Assembly (NCBI GenBank): GCA_964011675.1
Contig: CAXGPR010000011.1
Span: 1-59,039 of the forward strand
Direction: 5' to 3'
DNA: 59,039 nucleotides
Source: GCA-2693325 sp964011675
Lineage (GTDB): Bacteria > Latescibacterota > UBA2968 > UBA8231
The translations under genes and the position numbers were made by a program. Each line of letters begins with the position of its first letter. Positions within the stretch are counted from its first letter, which is position 1. Below the pieces are notes generated by a model. It saw only the letters and a program-made list of their open reading frames with translations. It searched no databases and had not been told where the DNA came from. Shown one piece after another: positions 8,784-17,784 of this stretch.

Positions 8784-9554
8784 GTGAACAAACGCCCCGT
8801 CCATGCGGTCCTACTTGCGGCCGGCCGAGGTAAACGCCTAGCGCCCCACACCGACCACGTGCCCAAACCCCTCTTAGCACTAAATAAACGTCCTATACTT
8901 GAATACGCACTCCACCACCTTAAGCAAGCCGGTGTGCTTCACCTTCTTATCGTGGTGGGCTATCGCGGCGATATGATTCAATCTCATTTTGGCAACGGCC
9001 ATAAGTGGGGACTCGACATCACCTATGTGGAACAGACAGCAGTCCCAGGAACAGGGGCAGCCGCTCTGCTCGCAGAACCCTTTGTCGACGGGCATCCATT
9101 CTTTCTCGGGTGGGGTGATATTCTTGCTGCGGGAGCCGAACACAAACGGCTATTTCATCTCTTTGCCGAAGGAGCACACGAAGGCGCCATGCTTTTGGAA
9201 CCGGTTGAAACCCCCCAACACGGAGCAGCTGTAGAAGTGATCAATGGACGCGTCGTTTCCCTAGTCGAAAAATCATCCCAGGCTACAGCCCCCTGGAACC
9301 AGGCTGGCTTGGCCGTTTATACGCAACCGATCTTTTCAGCTCTCAAGTCTATTGCTCTGTCAGAACGCGGCGAGTTAGAATTCACAGCGGCTGTGCAAAA
9401 ACGTATTGACGACGGTGCCTCCATAGCAGGCATTCCAATGCTATATCCCCGATTACATCTAACGCATCCCAAAGATATTCAGACCGTCGAAAATATTCTA
9501 TCTACCGAGGATCGTTACGCGCCGAGTATTGCTCAATATGCACGTGATGATTAA
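8784..9554 (+). CDS. Sugar-phosphate nucleotidyltransferase
   Basis: 256 aa from the GTG at 8784; the frame is open to a TTG at 8760 inside pcrA, which is less likely. The N-terminal AVLLAAGRGKRLAPHTDHVPKP is the nucleotide-binding signature of the NTP_transferase (glucose-1-phosphate thymidylyl/uridylyl/guanylyl) family. LLIVVGYRGDMIQSHFG, GTGAAALLAEP and FFLGWGDIL match the fold's later blocks; the last corresponds to the metal-binding 'x-x-G-D' loop. There is no left-handed beta-helix acyltransferase domain. It makes an NDP-sugar in the cytoplasm; which sugar cannot be told. Start is coupled to the helicase stop. Confidence 0.85.
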   Translation: MNKRPVHAVLLAAGRGKRLAPHTDHVPKPLLALNKRPILEYALHHLKQAGVLHLLIVVGYRGDMIQSHFGNGHKWGLDITYVEQTAVPGTGAAALLAEPFVDGHPFFLGWGDILAAGAEHKRLFHLFAEGAHEGAMLLEPVETPQHGAAVEVINGRVVSLVEKSSQATAPWNQAGLAVYTQPIFSALKSIALSERGELEFTAAVQKRIDDGASIAGIPMLYPRLHLTHPKDIQTVENILSTEDRYAPSIAQYARDD

Positions 9555-9600
9555 CTTTTAATATTGAAAAATAAAAACATAAATAGGAATCTTTTATCTC

Positions 9601-10932
9601 TTGTCAGCACCTTCTCAACCTCTACGCGTAGCCCTACAAAACGTCGGCTGTAAGCTCAACTCTTATGAAGTAGAAGCCTTAAAAAGGGGATTTAATAGAC
9701 AAGGATATGAAATTGTCTCATTTGATGAGTCAGCTGATGTATATGTGGTAAATACCTGTACGGTAACTGGTTCGGGAGACTCCGACTCGCGAAAAGCGGT
9801 GCGTCGCGCTCGCAGGTCAAATCCCGAAGCGACAGTTGTAGCAACAGGTTGTTATGCGCAACGACGTCCGGAAGAATTGAGCGATGCCGGAGCTGACCTA
9901 ATCGTTGGTAACGGTGAGAAAGCCGACTTAATAAACCGTTTGCAAACCTATTGGTCTGGTGATACGGGATTAAGTTTTGTGCCGAACGCTTCATTCCGTA
10001 ACGAAAACTTTCTCTCCATAGATGGCTTGGTGCAAAAAGGGCGTACCAGGGGTATGCTCCAGGTACAAGACGGCTGCGACGAGCATTGCACTTACTGTAT
10101 CATTCCCAGCGTAAGAGGACAGAGTGTAAGCCGCCCCACAGAACAAGTTATTCAACAAGCCCGCGACATGGTTAAAGCAGGATACCGTGAGCTCGCTCTT
10201 ACTGGCATTCACACCGGCAGTTACGGCTATGACGTGAATGATCCTGATGGGCTAGTTAAACTACTTGAAGAACTCGAAAAAATCGAAGGACTAGACCGCA
10301 TTCGACTTAACTCGATCGAACCTGCCTACGTAAGTGATTCTTTAATCAGATATGCAGCTCAGTCAGACAAATTCTGTCGCCACTTTCACGTTCCGCTACA
10401 GAGTGGTTCCGATACTGTCCTCAAGTTAATGTGTCGCCATTATGACTCGGCATATTACAGAAACCGTATTCTACAAATCGCAGAGGCATTACCGGATAGC
10501 GCAATTGGTGCAGACGTAATGGTAGGTTTTCCAGGCGAAGACGAAGTCTGTTTTCAGGAAACATACAGTTTACTCGCAGAATTACCCATGACATATCTAC
10601 ACGTTTTTCCATTTTCACAGCGTGAGGGAACCCCAGCGCAAAAAATGGCACAAAAATTGACCAACACTTGCGACAGTACCGCTAAGAAAAAACGCGGACA
10701 AGACCTTATTGAATTGGGCAAAAAGAAACGCTTAGAATTTCATCAACGTTTCGTCGGTCAAAACCTCTCGCCCATAGTCGAAGACCGTACAGACAACCAA
10801 ACTGGGTTAAGTGTGGGACTCAGCGACAATTACGTCCGAGTGCTGTTTGACGGACCAGCCAAAGCCAACGAAATAGTCAAAGTCCAAATAAAGCAAGCTA
10901 GAGAAGACCTAGTTTTCGGAGAAAGAGAATGA
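9601..10932 (+). CDS. mtaB: tRNA t6A37 methylthiotransferase MtaB
   Basis: 443 aa radical-SAM enzyme converting t6A to ms2t6A at position 37 of ANN-decoding tRNAs. The UPF0004 domain begins with NVGCKLNSYEVEAL; Cys residues of the first cluster follow in VVNTCTV and ATGCYAQ. The radical-SAM motif is CDEHCTYC (Cys-x3-Cys-x2-Cys) near residues 160-167. 'ALTGIHTGSYGYD' is the MtaB version of the block that reads TLLGQNVNSYG in MiaB, which separates the two paralogs. A C-terminal TRAM domain is present. The start is TTG at 9601 with a weak TAGGAA 13 nt upstream. It overlaps miaB by 4 nt. Confidence 0.92.
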   Translation: MSAPSQPLRVALQNVGCKLNSYEVEALKRGFNRQGYEIVSFDESADVYVVNTCTVTGSGDSDSRKAVRRARRSNPEATVVATGCYAQRRPEELSDAGADLIVGNGEKADLINRLQTYWSGDTGLSFVPNASFRNENFLSIDGLVQKGRTRGMLQVQDGCDEHCTYCIIPSVRGQSVSRPTEQVIQQARDMVKAGYRELALTGIHTGSYGYDVNDPDGLVKLLEELEKIEGLDRIRLNSIEPAYVSDSLIRYAAQSDKFCRHFHVPLQSGSDTVLKLMCRHYDSAYYRNRILQIAEALPDSAIGADVMVGFPGEDEVCFQETYSLLAELPMTYLHVFPFSQREGTPAQKMAQKLTNTCDSTAKKKRGQDLIELGKKKRLEFHQRFVGQNLSPIVEDRTDNQTGLSVGLSDNYVRVLFDGPAKANEIVKVQIKQAREDLVFGERE

Positions 10933-12311
10933 GCAGCGAACTAACCATAATTAACGATATGGTTCCCCACGCTGCGTATGCGCGATCAGGCAGCAATGAC
11001 TATAACCGCAGTGTTTACGTAGAAACCTACGGCTGTCAGATGAACGTCGCCGATAGCGAGTTAGTTGCCAGTATTCTTAACGAAGCCGGTTTTAACATAA
11101 CCGAAAAAGCCGAGGGTGCAGACGTAATTCTTCTTAATACGTGCGCAGTACGTGAGCACGCTGAGGAACGCGTAATAGGACGCATTTCCCAACTAAACAG
11201 CCTTCGTAACCAACGTCCTCATTTGACTTTAGGCATTCTGGGCTGTATGGCTCAACATTTGAGCGACACACTCTCAAAACGTGCACCTTTCGTTGATATA
11301 GTCATGGGACCGGATTCCTATAGACGACTTCCCGACATGTTAGCGCAGAGCAGCGACGAAGCGCTTTTAGACGTAGAATTAGATCGATCGGAAAATTACG
11401 TCGGTATATCTCCAGTAAGACGCGAAGGGACTAACGCTTGGGTCACCATTATCCGTGGTTGTGACAAATTTTGTACTTTTTGTATTGTTCCCTTCGTAAG
11501 AGGACGCGAGCGAAGTATTGATGCTGATGAGATCGTACGTCAGGTTGAAGGAGTTGCCCAAGAAGGTTTTCGGGAAGTGACTCTGCTTGGCCAAACCGTC
11601 AACTCTTACCGTGGTGATGGATGTGATTTTGCCAATCTACTTCGCCGAGTTGCTGCCGTGGAAGGGATCGAACGCTTACGTTTCACCTCGCCATACCCGA
11701 TCGATTTCAGTGATCGTGTCATAGAAGCAATGGCCGAAATAAAGCAAGTTTGTCCTTACATGCACTTGCCAGTACAGAGTGGATCAGACGCACAACTTAA
11801 AGCGATGAAACGAGGATACACCATTAGTGAATTTCGCACATTAGTTTCTAAACTACGATCATCTATCCCCAATTTAGCACTCAGCACAGACGTCATTACT
11901 GGTTTTTGTGGTGAAAGTGAAGAAGATTTCCAGCAGACCTTTGACATGATGCAGGAAATTCGTTTTGACTCAGCATTTATGTTCAAATATTCTGCTAGAG
12001 AAGGCACTTATGCTCACAAAAGAATGCCTGATGACGTACCAGAATCAGTAAAAGGCGAACGCCTTCAGCGCATAATTGACCTGCAGAAACAGATCTCCGG
12101 AGAAATCAACGGCACTTATGTTGGCCATCAACTGCCCGTCCTTGTAGAAGGCCCGTCGCGCCGTCCCGCTCGCGATGGTACGATACGCTACTACGGACGC
12201 ACACCGCAAAACAAGACCCTCATTTTTTCTGAAGCAGTTCCTGCCAACACGCTAGTCAACATTGAAGTAGAGCATCACACCCCACACACACTCTTCGGTC
12301 GCTGCGTCTGA
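10929..12311 (+). CDS. miaB: tRNA i6A37 methylthiotransferase MiaB
   Basis: 460 aa radical-SAM enzyme that makes ms2i6A37 in tRNA. N-terminal signature VETYGCQMNVADSE; cluster cysteines in LLNTCAVREHAEERV and LGCMAQ; radical-SAM motif CDKFCTFC; then RGRERSIDADEIV, TLLGQTVNSYRG and MHLPVQSGSD, all diagnostic of MiaB. A TRAM domain ends the protein. The ATGA overlap with mtaB puts both position-37 methylthiolases in one translationally coupled pair, which is less common than finding them apart. Confidence 0.95.
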   Translation: MSSELTIINDMVPHAAYARSGSNDYNRSVYVETYGCQMNVADSELVASILNEAGFNITEKAEGADVILLNTCAVREHAEERVIGRISQLNSLRNQRPHLTLGILGCMAQHLSDTLSKRAPFVDIVMGPDSYRRLPDMLAQSSDEALLDVELDRSENYVGISPVRREGTNAWVTIIRGCDKFCTFCIVPFVRGRERSIDADEIVRQVEGVAQEGFREVTLLGQTVNSYRGDGCDFANLLRRVAAVEGIERLRFTSPYPIDFSDRVIEAMAEIKQVCPYMHLPVQSGSDAQLKAMKRGYTISEFRTLVSKLRSSIPNLALSTDVITGFCGESEEDFQQTFDMMQEIRFDSAFMFKYSAREGTYAHKRMPDDVPESVKGERLQRIIDLQKQISGEINGTYVGHQLPVLVEGPSRRPARDGTIRYYGRTPQNKTLIFSEAVPANTLVNIEVEHHTPHTLFGRCV

Positions 12312-12319
12312 TAAATTTA

Positions 12320-13768
12320 ATGAGTAGTATTAATTGTATGAATCGAGACTGCAATTATCAGCTGCTCCTAGTCATTTCTCTCTGCCTTCCAACTCAGATT
12401 ATCACGCAACAGTCCGAGGCTCAAAGCCAGCCTTACGGAATCAAACAGCGGGTTCCCAACACTTCTCTTTTAATCGACCTATCAGAGGGACAGCCGGCCC
12501 GGCGCCTTTCGGAAACCGGTCTCTTCACAGATATAACCCATCAAACAGTCGCCCCAGGGATCATTCCTTACACCGTCAATTCTCCCTTCTGGTCTGATGG
12601 CGCCTTCAAAACCCGTTATTTTGCACTGCCCTACCAATCTAAAGTTGAATTCTCCCCTAAAGATCCTTGGATTTTTCCACCTAATACGGTACTAGTTAAG
12701 ACCTTCTCGTTAGAGTTTGTGCGTGGCGACTCTACCAGTCGCCAACCCATAGAGACTCGCTTCATGGTAAAAGACGATGCCCAAGAGGCATGGAGGGGAT
12801 TCAGCTATGAGTGGAACGAAGACGGCACAGAAGCCTATCTGCTCGATGAGAGTCAGAACAAAACATTCTTCATCGTCGACCCATCAGCCCCTGAAGGCTA
12901 TACAGAACAGCGCTATTTTTACCCGGGGCCCAAAGACTGCACCTTTTGCCATCGAGAGGCAGCTGGCCGGGCACTAGGAGCCCGAACGGGGCAACTCAAC
13001 GGAGACTTCACCTATGGAACGGTCATAGACAACCAGCTCCGAACGCTGAACCACATTGGCTTTTTTACACGCGATATCAAACTAACCGCAGACCAATGGG
13101 CCCGCTGGCCCAATCCCCTAGACGAAAGCGAACCCCTCGAACTACGCGCACGATCCTACTTGGCCGCGAACTGCGCTCACTGCCACAGACCCGACGGCGT
13201 TGCACGCGCCGATTTTGATGTGCGATATGATACCCCCACCGAATCATCTCGGACCGTTGGCATTTCGCCCTCGCTTGGCCGCCTCGACGCCGAACCCGAA
13301 AAAGCGCGTATAATACAGCCAGGAAGTGCTGCCGGCTCCACCCTCTTCCTACGCACCCAAAACTTCAGTTCGTTCCGCATGCCGCCGATAGGCACAAGTG
13401 CGTTAGATCTAAACGGCACGGATGTGTTACGGCGCTGGATTGACAGTATGTCACCCACCACGAGCATAAACCACAATAGAGACTTGCCGGTCAACTTCAC
13501 GCTAGGACAGAATTACCCCAACCCATTTAACGCCGCCACACGTATCGACTTTTCGCTAGCCTATACCGCACGGGTCAACCTCAGCATATTTGATATTACC
13601 GGCCAGAAAGTATACACGCTCGTAGATGGGACTCTTGGAGCCGGTCACCATACGTTACAATGGTCAGGCACGGTGAAAAACGGCGATATAGCGGGTAGCG
13701 GAGCGTATTTTTATCGCCTACAAACCGATAGGGAATCGGAAACCAAACGGCTTGTTTTACTTAAATGA
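12320..13768 (+). CDS. Secreted di-heme protein with FlgD-like tail
   Basis: 482 aa. A hydrophobic signal segment lies near residues 13-34; the true start may be the Met at 12338. The body carries two c-type heme motifs, CTFCH near residue 207 and CAHCH near residue 284, in the arrangement of the SO2930/HNE_0200-type (TIGR03806-like) family, with YTVNSPFWSDGAFKTRYFAL as another block. From about residue 390 it has a FlgD-like Ig domain starting QNYPNPFN and ending RLVLLK, the kind of tail used for surface sorting in FCB relatives. No Shine-Dalgarno is seen, and it starts 8 nt after the miaB stop. The neighbouring dehydrogenase has the same kind of tail, suggesting an extracellular redox pair. 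Confidence 0.75.
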   Translation: MSSINCMNRDCNYQLLLVISLCLPTQIITQQSEAQSQPYGIKQRVPNTSLLIDLSEGQPARRLSETGLFTDITHQTVAPGIIPYTVNSPFWSDGAFKTRYFALPYQSKVEFSPKDPWIFPPNTVLVKTFSLEFVRGDSTSRQPIETRFMVKDDAQEAWRGFSYEWNEDGTEAYLLDESQNKTFFIVDPSAPEGYTEQRYFYPGPKDCTFCHREAAGRALGARTGQLNGDFTYGTVIDNQLRTLNHIGFFTRDIKLTADQWARWPNPLDESEPLELRARSYLAANCAHCHRPDGVARADFDVRYDTPTESSRTVGISPSLGRLDAEPEKARIIQPGSAAGSTLFLRTQNFSSFRMPPIGTSALDLNGTDVLRRWIDSMSPTTSINHNRDLPVNFTLGQNYPNPFNAATRIDFSLAYTARVNLSIFDITGQKVYTLVDGTLGAGHHTLQWSGTVKNGDIAGSGAYFYRLQTDRESETKRLVLLK

Positions 13769-13811
13769 GTACTTCCAATATTACCTCACACTCATCTCCC
13801 AAGGAATCATT

Positions 13812-15830
13812 ATGCGATATAAAAAGACCACTTATATGTGCGCACTGGCCGCAAGTCTTTATATGCCTAGTATATCCCCTGCCCAGCCGCGGATTCTTAA
13901 GGACGAAATACAGGTCCAGAAGATCCTCACCGTGCCTGAACGCACCATGCGTATTGTCAAGGATCCACGCGACGGCACCCTCTACACCTTAACTGCCCAG
14001 GGAGATATCTCTCGCATCCGTATGCCCTCTCCAGACCAACAACTAACCCAGCGCGTTGCCCGCGGCGTTCGCAATGCGGAAGGTATATTCACGTGGAGCG
14101 AATTCGACTTAGATGGTGAGATTCCCGCCGAGGTTCCGATCGAAGCGCTTCGCACGGCCGTGGCCAACGGCGCACGCAGTTCGAAAAACCCGGTAGACGG
14201 CAAGCTCTATGTCCTCAACACAGACGATGCGTCCATTCTCATTCTGCCGCGCACCGTCGTTGCCAGTGCCAGCGATTTTAACCTACCCTATGTTAGCGCG
14301 CTTTTTATCGACGCCAACGGAGCTTTCTACGTCAGCCTTGATGTAGCCCGGGCCAACGCCCCACAGATAGAACGCATTTATTCCAGCGCAGACCACGGGC
14401 TAAACGATACGCAGGGCTTGGCTATTGGCCCAGACGGATCTATGTATGTGGGCGGAAACCAAGGCCAGCGAAACGCCAACAGTATCGTCATCGCCAAAGG
14501 TCTTTTTGATCCTGCCAGCGGCCAGCATACTTGGCAAGAGCTAGCGCGGAGCGAACCCATTCCCAAAGGCGACGTGGGCGCTTTTAATCATTTCCACCCC
14601 GGCTTGGCCATCGATCCAGCTGGGCGCAACCTCTTTATTAACAGCGGCTCGCGCACCGAGCACGGAGAGCTGGCGGAAATGAATGGACTGTATTCCGGTC
14701 TCAGGGAAGCTCCGATCACCTCAGCCATTCTTCGCATCCCTACTGAGGGAAAGGATATTGTCATACCTACAGACGGTCAGGCCTTAGCCGCCTCGGGATT
14801 TCTTTTTTCCGACGGGCACCGAAATGCATTTGACCTAAGTATAGGACCCAATGGAGAGCTTTTTTCGGTCGATAACGGCCCAGACTGGGATATGTCGGAC
14901 GAGATTAATTGGGTTCGCCCCGGACTGCACTACGGTTTTCCTTGGCGTATGGGCAGCCACGATAACCCGCAGCAGTTCCCAGACTACGACCCGACCAAAG
15001 ACCGTCTGCTGCAAAACAACTCTTGGGCCCGACAGAACGACCTGTTCTACAACGATCCAACCTATCCTCTCCCCCCATCCGGCGTACAGTTTGCCGATCC
15101 AATCATTAACCTAGGCCCCGACGCTAACAGCTATCGGACCCTCGACGGGCAAATACTGGATGGCAGCGACACCAATGAGCCAGTATTTACACTGACTGCC
15201 CACAGTTCTCCTCTAGGTTTGGTGTTTGACAACGACCAAGCGATGGCCCCGCCATACAAAGGGTCTGGCTTCGTATTACGCATCGGCGGAAGTATTGCCA
15301 GCCTCATTAACAGTTTCGAGGATCCGGATCAAGATCTACTCCATATCGATCTCGAAAAAACAGCGGAAGGTGACAATTACCAAGCACGTGTTACGCGAAT
15401 CGTAGGCGGATTTGACAGTCCTATTGATGCCGAAATTGTTGGCAACCGAATCTACGTAATCGAATGGGGCGACACGCGCGGACTGTGGGAAGTAGTGCTG
15501 CCTGCTGAAACTAGGACGGCCGTGGTGGAAATCGAGGGAGCCGGCCTTCCCGACCGATCGGCTCTCTCACAGAACTACCCCAATCCATTCAATCCGAACA
15601 CGACCATTGACTACAATTTAAAGCAAGCGGACCACGTCGAAATCGCTATTTTCGACGCCCTAGGTCAGAAAATCCGTACGCTTGTAGACGCACACCAACG
15701 CGCTGGATTCTACCGCCTACAGTGGGACGGTAAAACAGATACGGGCACACGTGCTGCAAGTGGCGTCTATATTTATCGATTGCAGACACCATCGCATCGC
15801 GAATCTCGCCAACTAACTCTACTCAAATAG
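13812..15830 (+). CDS. Glucose/sorbosone-dehydrogenase-like beta-propeller, secreted
   Basis: 672 aa from the ATG at 13812, preceded by AAGGA; the frame is open to 13752 within the previous gene. A signal peptide ends near residue 24 (SISPAQP). The propeller has the block GHRNAFDLSIGPNGELFSVD (about residues 335-355) followed by DEINWVRPGLHYGFPWRMG, the core of the soluble quinoprotein glucose dehydrogenase (GSDH) family, which oxidises sugars with PQQ. Residues from about 584 form a FlgD-like tail (QNYPNPFN ... LTLLK). Pairing with a di-heme protein would give the electrons an acceptor. Substrate and the presence of PQQ are inferences. It ends at a strong terminator. Confidence 0.75.
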   Translation: MRYKKTTYMCALAASLYMPSISPAQPRILKDEIQVQKILTVPERTMRIVKDPRDGTLYTLTAQGDISRIRMPSPDQQLTQRVARGVRNAEGIFTWSEFDLDGEIPAEVPIEALRTAVANGARSSKNPVDGKLYVLNTDDASILILPRTVVASASDFNLPYVSALFIDANGAFYVSLDVARANAPQIERIYSSADHGLNDTQGLAIGPDGSMYVGGNQGQRNANSIVIAKGLFDPASGQHTWQELARSEPIPKGDVGAFNHFHPGLAIDPAGRNLFINSGSRTEHGELAEMNGLYSGLREAPITSAILRIPTEGKDIVIPTDGQALAASGFLFSDGHRNAFDLSIGPNGELFSVDNGPDWDMSDEINWVRPGLHYGFPWRMGSHDNPQQFPDYDPTKDRLLQNNSWARQNDLFYNDPTYPLPPSGVQFADPIINLGPDANSYRTLDGQILDGSDTNEPVFTLTAHSSPLGLVFDNDQAMAPPYKGSGFVLRIGGSIASLINSFEDPDQDLLHIDLEKTAEGDNYQARVTRIVGGFDSPIDAEIVGNRIYVIEWGDTRGLWEVVLPAETRTAVVEIEGAGLPDRSALSQNYPNPFNPNTTIDYNLKQADHVEIAIFDALGQKIRTLVDAHQRAGFYRLQWDGKTDTGTRAASGVYIYRLQTPSHRESRQLTLLK

Positions 15831-15867
15831 AAAAAGGGGCGATCCGAAAATTGGATCGCCCCTTTTT
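15831..15867. terminator. Bidirectional rho-independent terminator
   Basis: Perfect 15-bp stem (arms 15831-15845 and 15853-15867) with a 7-nt loop, flanked by A5 on the left arm and T5 on the right arm, so it gives a U-tract in both directions. It lies between the convergent dehydrogenase and TPR membrane protein genes, immediately after the stop of the former and 15 nt past the stop of the latter. Confidence 0.93.
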
Positions 15868-15882
15868 AATTAATAAAACCGT

Positions 15883-17769
15883 TTACATACGCTGAAGTAA
15901 CCTACTGGCAACAGAGTTTTTGGGATCTACGCGCAGTAGCTTTTCAAGAACCTTGCGCGCCTGAGATAAATTTCCAATCCGCTGAAAGGAAAGCGCTTTG
16001 CTCAAATGCGCTTTGGCGTGTGAGGGCTCAATAGCAATCGCCTGTTGAAAGGCCTCTATAGCTTCTCGATTCTGTCCATCTTTTTGCAATGCCAGCCCGA
16101 GGTTGTAATGGTGGGCCGCATCGCCGCCATCTAAAGCTACCGCTTGACCATAGGCATGTATGGCTTCTGAAACAACGTCCTGACGTAGGTAGACCGTGCC
16201 CAAATTGTTATAGGCTGGAGCGTAGTCAAATTCGCCGACCGCTTGCAGAAAACGCCCTTGTGCCTCTTCAAAATCGCCACGCTGCATGAGAATGAGCCCT
16301 TGGGCATTAAGCGCCTCAACAAACTTGGGTTTGACGCCCAGCGCGCGCTCGTAGTATTCATGTGCCTCTTCTAACTGACCGTGGCGCGCGTATACAACTC
16401 CCATATTTTTCAGCGCTTCATGTCCTTCAGGGTCCAACTCGATAGCCTTGCGGTATGCTGCACTCGCCTTTTGCCAATCTCCTATGCGCGAGTACATAAC
16501 GCCGCGATCATTGTGAGCTCCCGGTAAATCGGGAAAAAGCTCAGCCAGGGCGTCGCGAGCCTCTACTTCATTTGCATGCCAGTAGAATTGAAAGCCTGAT
16601 AACATTAGGACAGGAAGCGCAAAATAGAGCAGTTGACGCCCAGTTTCGCGAAAGTATCCCCCAAAGCGTCCTACTACACCATGAACCACCCTGCGCGCAC
16701 CGATCTTATGCCAGCCGGATTCTCCTTTAATGTCCAAGTTAGCCTGGTTACGCTTATCCCGCATTTTCCAGATAAACCCATCAAAATAATAGTGCAACAA
16801 CGTAGAGGTTATGACCAATATTTCGATCGCTTTGATCCACTGAGCCCGATCAAACCAGTTTAAGCTGTAGTTTACGGTTCCATAGATAAAGCTTATGGCC
16901 ACATAGCCAACGAGGATCGGAATCGACCGACTGGTAAAGAATGTCTTTAACAATCGCGATGTTTTTTCTTGGCGCTGCACGAGGTTATTGTTATACACCC
17001 ATACAATGGCAAAGTATTGGATATCGTGAAAGGCGGCAAAAGCCGCGTATCCAATCGTCAGGTCCTGAATATAAATCCAACCAAAGTAAATTAGAAAAAG
17101 GGTCGTTCCCATTACCGCAACCTTGGGGAAACTCACTTTTTGTCCCGTCGCTAACCGCCAAAAGAGGTTGCCGACATATCCGGCACCTATAGCTAGCGTC
17201 CCGTAGAACAAAGCGGATTTGACCATCAGCATTTGTTCGACGCTTAGAAAAGGCAGTCCTACATTTTGATTTTGATCGAGAATCCGGTAGAAATATTCAG
17301 GACTGTAGACGACGACCGTAACAAAAGCCGCTAGGGTGAGCAACCAATCCCAGCGCGCATTCCATTTGGCAAATATTTTGTTCTTACCGTCATAGATTCG
17401 CATTATTCCGTAATGCTGCATAAAAAGGTGCCATATTTCCCACAACAGCACCATGAGAAACAGGCCATGCAGCGTATTAAACTGCGCCAAGGCGACAACA
17501 ATCAGAACAACTACGGGCGCAATGAGAAATTTTTCTTTAAATGTCGTAAAGAGTTCGGGGTCGCCATAGGCCCGCATAAAACCAGGTAGGTGGTGTCCCA
17601 TAGCAAAAAAGGACATGATAAAAAAGAGGATGGTCTGGGAATCAAAAACTGACTTGAGGGCCATCATTGGAACAAGGCAAAGCAGCGGGGTGCCGACGAA
17701 GAATAGTATGTCGGCCCGGGGGGAAATAATCCATTTTTGATCTAGATGGACGGCAAATGCTCCCATCAT
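15883..17769 (-). CDS. Histidine-rich membrane protein fused to TPR domain
   Basis: 628 aa. Residues 1-400 are polytopic membrane (about nine segments) with histidines in conserved-looking settings: GHHLPGF (H59, H60), WHLFMQHYGIMR (H114, H119), FHDIQYFAIVWVYN (H248) and HYYFDGFIWKMR (H326). This spacing recalls membrane di-iron or Brp/Blh-like oxygenases, but I cannot name the family. Residues from about 405 to the end form six or more TPR units (e.g. AYRKAIELDPEGHEALKNMG), probably soluble. GAGGAG lies 10-12 nt before the start, which is 15 nt after the stop of the discoidin protein upstream; an operon is likely. Alternative: a non-enzymatic membrane scaffold. Confidence 0.65.
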   Translation of the reverse strand: MMGAFAVHLDQKWIISPRADILFFVGTPLLCLVPMMALKSVFDSQTILFFIMSFFAMGHHLPGFMRAYGDPELFTTFKEKFLIAPVVVLIVVALAQFNTLHGLFLMVLLWEIWHLFMQHYGIMRIYDGKNKIFAKWNARWDWLLTLAAFVTVVVYSPEYFYRILDQNQNVGLPFLSVEQMLMVKSALFYGTLAIGAGYVGNLFWRLATGQKVSFPKVAVMGTTLFLIYFGWIYIQDLTIGYAAFAAFHDIQYFAIVWVYNNNLVQRQEKTSRLLKTFFTSRSIPILVGYVAISFIYGTVNYSLNWFDRAQWIKAIEILVITSTLLHYYFDGFIWKMRDKRNQANLDIKGESGWHKIGARRVVHGVVGRFGGYFRETGRQLLYFALPVLMLSGFQFYWHANEVEARDALAELFPDLPGAHNDRGVMYSRIGDWQKASAAYRKAIELDPEGHEALKNMGVVYARHGQLEEAHEYYERALGVKPKFVEALNAQGLILMQRGDFEEAQGRFLQAVGEFDYAPAYNNLGTVYLRQDVVSEAIHAYGQAVALDGGDAAHHYNLGLALQKDGQNREAIEAFQQAIAIEPSHAKAHLSKALSFQRIGNLSQARKVLEKLLRVDPKNSVASRLLQRM

Positions 17770-17784
17770 AAACGGAGGGCTCCT

